Source: Alloyangia pacifica
GTDB taxonomy: Bacteria; Pseudomonadota; Alphaproteobacteria; Rhodobacterales; Rhodobacteraceae
Reading direction: 5' to 3'
Assembly (NCBI RefSeq): GCF_900116195.1
Contig: NZ_FOZW01000012.1
Span: 62,001-126,000 of the forward strand
Length of the DNA: 64,000 nt
Part shown: piece after piece, positions 43,712 to 51,289 of the stretch
Numbering within the stretch: position 1 is the first letter of the stretch
Layout: the number at the start of each line of letters is the position of its first letter
The notes under the pieces: model-generated
Database searches by the model: none
What the model was told of the DNA's origin: nothing
Seen by the model: only the letters and a program-made list of their open reading frames with translations
Program-made: the position numbers and the translations under genes

Positions 43712-44902
43712 TCAGTTCCGGGTGGCGGTCAGCGCCACGTTCACCTGAACCTCGAAGCTGAGTTGCCCCGGATCCGCCATGCTGTCGCCGATCGCGTAGT
43801 CGCGGCGGTCGAGGGTGGTCGCGCCCTGCATGGTGGCCGTATCGCCGTCGAGGGTCAGCTCGAAGGGCAGGGTGACCGGAACCTCGGTGCCCTTGAGGGC
43901 CAGCGTGCCCTGCGCCTCGTAGCCGGCTTCGGTGCGCACGATCTCGGCGGCGAAGGTGGCGGTGGGATGCTCTTCGGCATTGAAGAAATCCGCCCCCAGG
44001 GCCTGCTTGCTCACCGAGCCGAGAGTCAGCGTCGGGATGGCGATCTGCACCGTGACGTCGCCCGCCTTGCCCGGGGTCTCGCGCGGCTCGAAGGCGATCT
44101 CGGCGGTCCAGTCGGCGAAGCTGCCCTCGATCTGCTTGCCCATCTGCACGAGGCTGATGCCGAGCGTGCCCTCGGTCACCTGCCAGTCGGACTGCGCTGC
44201 CTCGAGTTTCGGTGTCTCCGGGGTGCTTTCGCTGGTGAACATGCCCGCTGCGGCACCGCCGCCGATGAGCGCGGCCCATGCAGCCACGGCGAGCACCAGC
44301 GGGCGGAACGCCCTGTGCCCGGCGGCCGGCGTTCCTGCCGATGCGCCTTTCAGCATCCGCGCCAGCGTGCCGTCGCGGTCGATCACCGCGTGCTTCAGCG
44401 CGCCGGCCACGTGCAGCATCAGCGAGGCGACCAGCAGCCATTGCGACAGGAAGTGCACCGAGGCGGCGGTTTCCGCCACGCTGTCGGAATTCGGCACGAA
44501 GGGCAGGTCCTGCCCGAAAGGCCAGAGGATCGGCGCGAAGCCCTCGGTGGCGGCGTGTTCGACCCAGCCCGAGAGCGGCACGATCACCAGCGTCGAGTAG
44601 AGCAGCCAATGCACGGTCTCGGCGGCAAAATTCTCCGCCCTGCGCTCGGGGTGAAGCGGCGCGGGCTTCGGCTGGGTCAGCGCCCAGAGGATGCGGGCGA
44701 GGGCGAGGACGAACAGCGCCACGCCGATCGTCTTGTGCACCGAGAAGAGCTGCGCCTTGGTGGTCAGCTCGGCCTCTGTACTCCAGGGCGCGAGGTGGGC
44801 GATCCAGCCGAGCGGGATCATGATCAGGATGCCGAGCGCGGTCAGCCAGTGCAGGCTCCGGGTGACGGCACCGTAGGCGGTCTTGGTGTTGGCGAGGGAC
44901 AT
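43712..44902 (-). CDS. Cytochrome b561 - YceI fusion protein
   Basis: Protein of 396 residues with two domains. Residues about 1-190 are a four-helix cytochrome b561 (SLHWLTALGILIMIPLGWIA, then VHKTIGVALFVLALARILWA and VHFLSQWLLVASLMLHVAGA). A linker with another helix leads to a YceI lipocalin-like domain at about 230-396 (FEPRETPGKAGDVTVQIAIP, then EHPTATFAAEIV). In many bacteria these are two neighbouring genes; here they are one. b561 passes electrons from quinol across the membrane and YceI binds isoprenoid quinones in the periplasm, so direct quinol transfer is plausible. ATG at 44902 with GGAG upstream. Confidence 0.85.
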   Translation of the reverse strand: MSLANTKTAYGAVTRSLHWLTALGILIMIPLGWIAHLAPWSTEAELTTKAQLFSVHKTIGVALFVLALARILWALTQPKPAPLHPERRAENFAAETVHWLLYSTLVIVPLSGWVEHAATEGFAPILWPFGQDLPFVPNSDSVAETAASVHFLSQWLLVASLMLHVAGALKHAVIDRDGTLARMLKGASAGTPAAGHRAFRPLVLAVAAWAALIGGGAAAGMFTSESTPETPKLEAAQSDWQVTEGTLGISLVQMGKQIEGSFADWTAEIAFEPRETPGKAGDVTVQIAIPTLTLGSVSKQALGADFFNAEEHPTATFAAEIVRTEAGYEAQGTLALKGTEVPVTLPFELTLDGDTATMQGATTLDRRDYAIGDSMADPGQLSFEVQVNVALTATRN

Positions 44903-45011
44903 CGGAGGTCTCCGGGCTCGGAATGGGGTTTTGCCGAAGATCGGGGATGCCGCGGCGCAGCGCAATTTGCGCGGATGCACAGACCCCGTGCGCGCCGCGG
45001 GCCGCCGGGGC

Positions 45012-45782
45012 TCAGTAGCTGTAACCGAGTGCCGCTTCGAGGCCCAAGTCGAGGCGGCTGCACAGGAAATCTATGTCTTCGCGGGACAATTGCGCGGGTG
45101 GTGTGGGCCGAGGCTCCTCGATGGCGGGTTTGAACCGGCTGCCGAGCCGCTTGTGAACCGGCTGGAAGTCGCCGGTTTCGGGCAGGCCGAACCTTCCGCA
45201 CAGCTCCGAGAGGAAGCCCTCGGGGGCGGCCTGAACCGCCTCCAGCCGGCAGAAAAGCAACGCGCAACCACGGTTGAAGAAGCTGGTGAGGCCCATCAGT
45301 TTGGCGCGGCGCAGGGTAAAGAGGTCGGGGAAGGGCAGGCCGGTGAGCGGGTGCCGGTCGTGTTGCAACGGCTGGCCCGCACCGCCGAGCGCGGCGACCT
45401 GCGGAAAATAGCGCGGGCGGTCGGCGATTGTGGCCCATTCGGCGCGGATGAAATCGGAAAAGGCCAGACGCTGCATCTCGGGTGGGCAGTGCCAGGGCTT
45501 GGCATGCATCGAGCGCGCCCAGTCGACGGCATTGCGGATGACGCAGACGATGAGCGTATCCTGCGGGATGGCAGTCATCTGCGGAAACCCGTGCTTCCAA
45601 CCAAGCTCCTCGGTCGGCGCGAGCGGCGTGTTGCGGCCGATCAGCCGCTTGACGAAATTGGTTCCCGAGCTGCGCTCGCCGAACACCTGGTAGTGGGTGA
45701 TGCCAGCGGCGGGTCGGTGGACCTGCCAGCCGGTGCTGCTGAACTCCTGCGCGATCATCGCGGCCTCATGCTTTTTTGGCAC
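45012..45782 (-). CDS. Sulfotransferase-like P-loop protein
   Basis: Protein of 256 residues. The PAPS-binding P-loop reads FGERSSGTNFVKRLIGRN near residue 34. Other words are LIVCVIRNAVDWARSMHAKP (the 3'-phosphate loop region, DTLIVCVIRNAVDW) and KLMGLTSFFNRG. It looks like a small cytoplasmic sulfotransferase-type NTPase, of which many stand-alone forms occur in marine Rhodobacteraceae. Substrate unknown. The gene is divergent from a glycosyltransferase-like gene 106 bases away, suggesting a shared polysaccharide or glycolipid modification role. ATG at 45782; an ATG at 45758 is also possible. Confidence 0.72.
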   Translation of the reverse strand: MPKKHEAAMIAQEFSSTGWQVHRPAAGITHYQVFGERSSGTNFVKRLIGRNTPLAPTEELGWKHGFPQMTAIPQDTLIVCVIRNAVDWARSMHAKPWHCPPEMQRLAFSDFIRAEWATIADRPRYFPQVAALGGAGQPLQHDRHPLTGLPFPDLFTLRRAKLMGLTSFFNRGCALLFCRLEAVQAAPEGFLSELCGRFGLPETGDFQPVHKRLGSRFKPAIEEPRPTPPAQLSREDIDFLCSRLDLGLEAALGYSY

Positions 45783-45888
45783 GATAACGAGACCGTGTGC
45801 GATTGGCGATTCTCATTTGATGGCAAGGCGCTATGCTGCGATCGGGGTGGGACCATTTCGAGTTCGCCATACGAGTTGGAGTGAGCAG

Positions 45889-46761
45889 ATGCAGACCGTG
45901 GCCGCCGCCGTCACCATGGTGCGCGACGATGCGTTTTTCCTGAAGGCCTGGCTGCGCCACTACGGGCGGCTGTTCGGCCGCGAGAACTGCTACATCATCA
46001 ACCACGGGCGTGGACCCGAGGTGGCCGAGTTGGCCCAGGGGTGCAATGTCATCGGTATCCCGGGCGATCCGCATCCCAATTTCGACATGAAGCGCTGGCG
46101 GCTGCTGAACGGGCAGGTGAACGGGCTGCGCAGCTACTACCGGCACGTGATCGTCGGCGACGTGGATGAGCTGGTGGTGCTCGACCCGGCCGAGGGCAAC
46201 CTGCTGGACTTCCTTGCGCAGCAGCCGATGCGGCGGGTGCTGACACCGGTCGGGCTGGAGGTGATCCACCGCCCGGAGCTCGAGGCGCTGGGCGCGGAGG
46301 ACAGCATCCTCGGGCCGCGGAGGCACCTGCGCCTTGCGCCGCATTATTCCAAGCCTTGCGTGGTGTCGCTGGGAACGAAAATCGCACGCGGCGGGCATTT
46401 CACCCAGGCATCAAAGCTTTTCACGCCCGAGGGGCTCTACCTGTTTCACCTGAAATATTGCGACTTTCCACAGTATGTCGCGGCCATGGATCGCCGCAAC
46501 CGGGTGACAGAGGAGGTCGGCGTGGGGGTGAAACAAGCGGCGATCGGTCGTCACTGGTTCGGGGAGGCGCGCGGCGAGGACCGGGCGCTGTTCGAGGCCT
46601 TCGCGGAGGTTCCGATCGAAGAGGGGTTCGATTTCTCGCGGGTGCGGCGGCGCATGCATCGTAGTTGGAAGCCGCGAGGCGAAACCGGCTACTGGCAGTT
46701 CGACCGGCCGGACGTTCAGAAGCAGTACCTGCTGCCGGAGAGGTTCTTCGGGCTTTTCTGA
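45889..46761 (+). CDS. Glycosyltransferase family 2-like protein (capsule-type)
   Basis: Protein of 290 residues. The sequence VAAAVTMVRDDAFFLKAWLR, HYGRLFGRENCYIINHGRGP, then YRHVIVGDVDELVVLDP has the donor-binding pattern with a DVDE motif at about residue 90, as in bacterial family 2 and GT92-like glycosyltransferases. It probably transfers a sugar to a lipid or polysaccharide. No transmembrane segment. ATG at 45889 with GGAG seven bases upstream. It is divergent from the sulfotransferase-like gene and convergent with the membrane-protein gene that follows. Confidence 0.72.
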   Translation: MQTVAAAVTMVRDDAFFLKAWLRHYGRLFGRENCYIINHGRGPEVAELAQGCNVIGIPGDPHPNFDMKRWRLLNGQVNGLRSYYRHVIVGDVDELVVLDPAEGNLLDFLAQQPMRRVLTPVGLEVIHRPELEALGAEDSILGPRRHLRLAPHYSKPCVVSLGTKIARGGHFTQASKLFTPEGLYLFHLKYCDFPQYVAAMDRRNRVTEEVGVGVKQAAIGRHWFGEARGEDRALFEAFAEVPIEEGFDFSRVRRRMHRSWKPRGETGYWQFDRPDVQKQYLLPERFFGLF

Positions 46762-46816
46762 GCACCGACCCGCGTGGGCCGGTGGTCTGGATGGGGCTTT
46801 TCCGCTCGGAAGGGGC

Positions 46817-47356
46817 TCAGTTGCCGAGGGCGCTGACGAAAGTCGCGCCACGGATGTCGAGGCCGCCTGAGCCGCGCACCGAGTTGCTGGCCGTCTCGAT
46901 CAGGCCGCGCGAGTTCTCGTTCAGCAGGCCGAGTCCGGCCTCGTAGGTTTGCGCGGGGACCATGCTCATCATGGCGGCGGCGGCGATCCCGACAAGAATG
47001 CCGGCGGAATTGCTGCGGGCGGTGCCGCGGCGGCTGACCACGCGGAGCAGGTGCATGATGACCATGACACCCGAGACCGCGAGCAGCGCAGCGAGCGTGC
47101 CGAAGATGTAGACATGGTATTCCTGCGGCAGGCTGCCTTTCAGGAGGCTGGTCTCGATGGCGGCCTGGTTGCGTGCGACTGCGATCACCATCCCGGCCCA
47201 GAGGAAGCCGAATATTCCCGAGATGATCGGACGCTTGGAGGGGCGTGCGATGGCACCTGCGTCGCGGGCACCGAGTCGGGAGAACTGCGGATCGATGCGC
47301 CGGACCCGGGCTTCGAAATCTGCGTGTGTCACTTTCCGGACTGCGTAGGCTCTCAT
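46817..47356 (-). CDS. Membrane protein, unknown function
   Basis: Protein of 179 residues with three hydrophobic segments (IISGIFGFLWAGMVIAVARN, VYIFGTLAALLAVSGVMVIM and GILVGIAAAAMMSMVPA). The N-terminal 40 residues are charged (MRAYAVRKVTHADFEARVRR). I did not recognise a family. The ATG at 47356 has GGAG plus AGGA close upstream, so the start is well supported. It is convergent with the glycosyltransferase gene and 317 bases from the dipeptidase gene. Confidence 0.65.
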   Translation of the reverse strand: MRAYAVRKVTHADFEARVRRIDPQFSRLGARDAGAIARPSKRPIISGIFGFLWAGMVIAVARNQAAIETSLLKGSLPQEYHVYIFGTLAALLAVSGVMVIMHLLRVVSRRGTARSNSAGILVGIAAAAMMSMVPAQTYEAGLGLLNENSRGLIETASNSVRGSGGLDIRGATFVSALGN

Positions 47357-47673
47357 GGTCCTAGCTCCTTCTGCCAGATGCCGCCGGCTTTCTGCCAGCA
47401 GGGGGCGGTTCAAGCTCCCGTTGGAATCGACGCTAGGAAGGGATTATGGCGAAATATGGCGGCGAATGTGGCTGGCGGCGGATATCTTCTTGGCGAAGTT
47501 TGTCATCCGTTCGGGCCGCACCCCTATCCCTTCGGATTGGTCGGGCGGAGGGCTATAAGAATAAGGGTTTTGCGATCTGTCGCCCTTGCGACAGGCGGTC
47601 ATGAATTTGTTTCAAATGCAGTAGGTTGGCGGGGCGAAAATTTGTGCGCCCCGCCCAGAAATCGGCTCAGATC
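47357..47673. other. 317-base intergenic region with hairpins
   Basis: No gene seen. Contains TATAAG at 47554-47559, then hairpin CTGTCGC-CCTT-GCGACAG (47577-47594), dyad ATTTG-TTT-CAAAT (47605-47617) and the strong hairpin GGCGGGGCG with CGCCCCGCC (47628-47655, 10-base loop). The last one can serve as 3' end of the M20 gene on the minus strand. Together they could also be a small plus-strand RNA. Confidence 0.45.
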
Positions 47674-49068
47674 TTACGCTGCGTTGGCCATGGCGTTAAT
47701 GATTCGGGCCCAGCTGCGAATCCCCTTGTGGAAGGATTCGAGGTCGTACTTCTCGTTCGGCGAATGCAGCTGGTCGTCGTCCTTGCCCCAGCCCACCAGC
47801 ATCGCGTCCATGTCCAGAATGTTCTGGAAATAGCCGGCGATCGGGATCGAGCCGCCGCAGCCCGCGTAGGCCGCCGGATCGTCCCACTCGTCGCCGAGCG
47901 CCTTGCGCGCGGCTTCGAAGCCAGGGTGGGTGGTGTTCATCTCGGACGCGGGCGAGCAGCTGTGGTCTTTCCACTCCACCGAGCAGTCGGACGGCACCTG
48001 CGCCTCGACCCAGGCGCGGAAGTTCTTGCGGATGGCCTTGGGATCCTGCGTGCCGACGAGGCGGAAGCTGATCTTCGCAGACGCTTCGGCGGGCAGCACG
48101 GTCTTGAAACCCGCGCCGGTGTAGCCACCCCAGATGCCGTTGATCTCGGCGGTGGGGCGCGACCAGATCATCTCGATCGGCAGGTGGTCTTTCTCGCCCG
48201 CGGGCTGCGACAGGCCGACGCCGCCGAGGAACGCTTTGTCGTCGAAGTTCAGCGATTTCCACTGGTCGAGGATTTCCGCCGGCAGCTCCGGCACGCCTTC
48301 GTAGATCTCGGGGACCTGAATGGTGCCGTTCTCGTCGAAGAGCCCGCCGAGGATCTTGGTCAGCACGCGGATCGGGTTCATCGCGACGCCGCCGTACATG
48401 CCCGAGTGCAGATCCTTGTCCGCCGCCTTGATGGTCAACTCTTCGCCGAGCAGGCCGCGCAGGCGGGTGATGATCGCCGGGGTCTTGGACTGGAAGAGGC
48501 CGGTGTCGCAGATCAGCGCGATCTCGGCTTTCAGCTCCTCGGCGTTCTCCTTCATGAAGGGAATCAGCGACGGCGAGCCGCTCTCTTCCTCGCCCTCGAA
48601 GAAGAAGGTGATCTTGCAGGGCAGCGAGCCATGCACGGCCTTCCAGGCGCGGCAGGCCTCGATAAAGGTCATCAGCTGGCCCTTGTCGTCCGACGAGCCA
48701 CGGCCGCGGATCACCTTGCCTTTGGCGGTCTCCTCGATCGCCGGGTCGAAGGGGTCGCGGTTCCACAGGTTCAGAGGATCGACCGGCTGCACATCATAGT
48801 GTCCGTAGAACAGCACGTGCGGGCCGGGGCCATCGACACGGCCTACGACCATCGGGTGGCCGGGGGTGGGGCGCTTGCTGGCCTCGACGCCGATGCTGGC
48901 GAGATCGGCCACCAGCCAGTCCGCCGCCTTGTCGCAGGCCTCCTTGTACTCGGGGTCGGTCGAGATCGAAGGGATTCGCAGCAGCTCGAGCAGCCGGTCG
49001 ATCGCGACCGGAAGATCGGCATCGATCTTGGTGAGGACGGTGTCCAAAGACACGTTTTCTTGAGCCAT
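47674..49068 (-). CDS. M20 family dipeptidase
   Basis: Protein of 464 residues. Metal-binding residues of M20 are recognisable: LFYGHYDVQPVDPLNLW, then GRGSSDDKGQLMTFIEACR and FFEGEEESGSPSLIPF with the catalytic glutamate, and a late RxxGCGGSIPIAGYF region. It hydrolyses dipeptides or similar N-terminal peptide bonds, using two zinc or manganese ions. ATG at 49068 with AAGG upstream. Cytoplasmic. It is followed by a strong hairpin near 47628-47655. Confidence 0.93.
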   Translation of the reverse strand: MAQENVSLDTVLTKIDADLPVAIDRLLELLRIPSISTDPEYKEACDKAADWLVADLASIGVEASKRPTPGHPMVVGRVDGPGPHVLFYGHYDVQPVDPLNLWNRDPFDPAIEETAKGKVIRGRGSSDDKGQLMTFIEACRAWKAVHGSLPCKITFFFEGEEESGSPSLIPFMKENAEELKAEIALICDTGLFQSKTPAIITRLRGLLGEELTIKAADKDLHSGMYGGVAMNPIRVLTKILGGLFDENGTIQVPEIYEGVPELPAEILDQWKSLNFDDKAFLGGVGLSQPAGEKDHLPIEMIWSRPTAEINGIWGGYTGAGFKTVLPAEASAKISFRLVGTQDPKAIRKNFRAWVEAQVPSDCSVEWKDHSCSPASEMNTTHPGFEAARKALGDEWDDPAAYAGCGGSIPIAGYFQNILDMDAMLVGWGKDDDQLHSPNEKYDLESFHKGIRSWARIINAMANAA

Positions 49069-49147
49069 GGGGGGTTCCTTCTTTCGAGTTGCGCGGAGGG
49101 TACCACCCGGCCCGGCGCTGTCCAGAGGACAAGCCCGGTCGCGCGGA

Positions 49148-49480
49148 TCAGGCGCTGACCGCCCACAGGCCGAGCAGGACCATGGCTGCGCCCAGCAGCT
49201 GTCTCGGGCTCAGCCCCTCGCCGATGCAGACCGCGTAGAGCAGCACCAGAGCGGACTCGGCGACGATGATCACGATGTAGAGGTAGGACAGATCGAAGCG
49301 CTGCATCAGAAGGATTTCAGAGAGAAAAGCGACGGTAAAACCAATAGTTGCGAGAAATACACCGAAGGTCACTGCGCCCGAGGATGCCAATTTCATTCCG
49401 ACGGTGGCGACGGCATAGCCAAGCGCGGTCACCAGGGTCAGGAGCAGGGCAGGCGGGCTGACGGGCAGGGACATGGGCAT
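49148..49480 (-). CDS. Small multidrug-resistance-like/EamA half membrane protein
   Basis: Protein of 110 residues with four membrane helices: LLLTLVTALGYAVATVGMKL, VTFGVFLATIGFTVAFLSEI, YLYIVIIVAESALVLLYAV and LLGAAMVLLGLWAVS. Size and helix pattern agree with SMR or the 5 TM half of EamA proteins. Transport activity is unproven. Start: ATG at 49480 or 49474, ribosome sites are weak. The gene is divergent from hemA with about 300 bases in between. Confidence 0.7.
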   Translation of the reverse strand: MPMSLPVSPPALLLTLVTALGYAVATVGMKLASSGAVTFGVFLATIGFTVAFLSEILLMQRFDLSYLYIVIIVAESALVLLYAVCIGEGLSPRQLLGAAMVLLGLWAVSA

Positions 49481-49621
49481 GGGAAATCCGCGAAATCGCT
49501 CACGCATAGAGGGGCGGAGAGGGGCTGGATGGCTTGGGAAAATCGGTTCGCGCAGACTGCGCCTATGGGCGTCAGGCGACCAGTATGGGAAACCCTACCT
49601 TGAAACCTTAATCCAAAAGTC

Positions 49622-49635
49622 TTGATTCAAATCAA
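49622..49635. promoter_or_regulatory. FNR-type binding site upstream of hemA
   Basis: TTGAT-TCAA-ATCAA is a perfect match to the FNR/FnrL consensus TTGAT-N4-ATCAA. Its centre (49628.5) lies about 150 bases before the hemA start. A -10-like TCTAAA at 49657-49662 would put the start of transcription near 49670, 41.5 bases from the site centre, the class II activator geometry. In Rhodobacter sphaeroides hemA is known to be FnrL-controlled. Confidence 0.85.
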
Positions 49636-49778
49636 GGGCGCGACGGTTAGTCTCATTCTAAAGCGTGGACACGGGGCTGCCTGAACGGTATCCACTCATG
49701 AACAATGAATGCGGCCCCTTAGACCGCATATGTGCCGTGCCGAACGCGGCCTCTACAAGATGAAGGAAGGAGATACCG

Positions 49779-51002
49779 GTGGACTACACCGCGAAGCTCG
49801 ACGAAGCCCTTGACCGTCTTCACGCCGAGGGGCGCTATCGCACCTTCATCGACATCGAACGCAAGAACGGCCGCTTTCCGCACGCAACGTGGCGCAAACC
49901 GGACGGCAGCGAGATGCCGATCACGGTGTGGTGCGGGAACGATTACCTGGGCATGGGCCAGCATCCGGTGGTTCTCGCCGCGATGCACGAGGCCATCGAC
50001 GCCACCGGCGCGGGCTCGGGTGGTACGCGCAACATCTCTGGCACCACGGTGTACCACAAGCGGCTCGAGGCCGAACTGGCCGACCTGCACCAGAAGGAGG
50101 CGGCGCTGGTCTTCTCCTCGGCCTATATCGCCAATGATGCCACGCTCTCGACCCTTCCGAAGCTGTTCCCCGGCCTGATCATCTATTCGGACGAGCTGAA
50201 CCACGCCTCGATGATCGAGGGCATCAAGCGCAACGGTGGTGCCAAGCGCATCTTCCGCCACAACGACGTGGCGCATCTGCGCGAGCTGATGGCGGCCGAC
50301 GATCCCGCCGCGCCGAAGCTCATCGCCTTTGAGTCGGTCTATTCGATGGACGGCGATTTCGGCCCGATCGAGGCGATCTGCGACCTCGCCGACGAATTTG
50401 GCGCGCTGACCTATCTCGACGAGGTGCACGCGGTGGGCATGTACGGCCCGCGCGGCGGCGGCGTCGCCGAACGCGACAACCTGCTGCCCCGCATCGACAT
50501 CGTCAACGGCACGCTGGGCAAGGCCTTCGGCGTGTTCGGCGGCTATATCGCGGCGTCCGCGAAGATGTGCGACGCTGTGCGCTCCTACGCGCCGGGCTTC
50601 ATCTTCACGACCTCGATCCCGCCGGCGGTGGCCGCAGGGGCGGCAGCCTCGATCGCGCACCTCAAGCAGGACCAGGCGCTGCGCGAGCGGCACCAGACCC
50701 AGGCAAAGATCCTCAAGCTGCGGCTCAAGGGGCTGGGCATGCCGATCATCGACCACGGCTCGCACATCGTGCCGGTGATTGTCGGCAACCCGGTGCACAC
50801 CAAGAAGCTGTCGGACATGCTGCTTGAGGGCTACGGCATCTACGTGCAGCCGATCAACTTCCCGACCGTTCCGCGCGGCACCGAGCGGCTGCGCTTCACG
50901 CCGTCGCCGGTTCATGGGCCGAACGAGATGGACAAACTGGTCCAGGCGATGGACGCGCTTTGGTCGCATTGCGCGCTCAATCGTCAGGAGCTGAGCGCCT
51001 GA
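49779..51002 (+). CDS. hemA: 5-Aminolevulinate synthase
   Basis: Protein of 407 residues, PLP enzyme of the alpha-oxoamine synthase family. PLP lysine in [38 protein letters not shown] and [12 protein letters not shown] are the ALAS hallmarks. It condenses glycine and succinyl-CoA to 5-aminolevulinate, the first step of heme and bacteriochlorophyll synthesis by the Shemin route of alphaproteobacteria. The start is GTG at 49779 with AAGGAAGGAG upstream. Regulated by oxygen through the FNR-type box. A terminator follows. Confidence 0.97.
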   Translation: MDYTAKLDEALDRLHAEGRYRTFIDIERKNGRFPHATWRKPDGSEMPITVWCGNDYLGMGQHPVVLAAMHEAIDATGAGSGGTRNISGTTVYHKRLEAELADLHQKEAALVFSSAYIANDATLSTLPKLFPGLIIYSDELNHASMIEGIKRNGGAKRIFRHNDVAHLRELMAADDPAAPKLIAFESVYSMDGDFGPIEAICDLADEFGALTYLDEVHAVGMYGPRGGGVAERDNLLPRIDIVNGTLGKAFGVFGGYIAASAKMCDAVRSYAPGFIFTTSIPPAVAAGAAASIAHLKQDQALRERHQTQAKILKLRLKGLGMPIIDHGSHIVPVIVGNPVHTKKLSDMLLEGYGIYVQPINFPTVPRGTERLRFTPSPVHGPNEMDKLVQAMDALWSHCALNRQELSA

Positions 51003-51066
51003 TCGGACTCTGGAAATATTCACAGCCGCAGATGTAATTGCGACGGCTGACTCGTCGGTATTGTGG

Positions 51067-51100
51067 CCCCGCGGTTTCCAAAATCGCGGGGTCTTGCTTT
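51067..51100 (+). terminator. Terminator after hemA
   Basis: Stem CCCCGCG at 51067-51073 with CGCGGGG at 51085-51091, loop of 11 bases, followed by TCTTGCTTT. It lies 65 bases past the hemA stop. Confidence 0.8.
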
Positions 51101-51289
51101 GTTCCGGAAACTGCCGCTGGGGAATGGGGAAAAGCCACGCACCCTGCGCAGAAGCGCGCCGATGACCCCCTGATTTTGTGTAATTTCAGTTGTTCTGTGC
51201 TAACGTAGGTTCAATAAAGGCCGCGACCCGAATCGCGAGCCCGTGATTTGGCAGGCGCAGGCTGAACGGTGGAGCACAAGGCGGAACGC

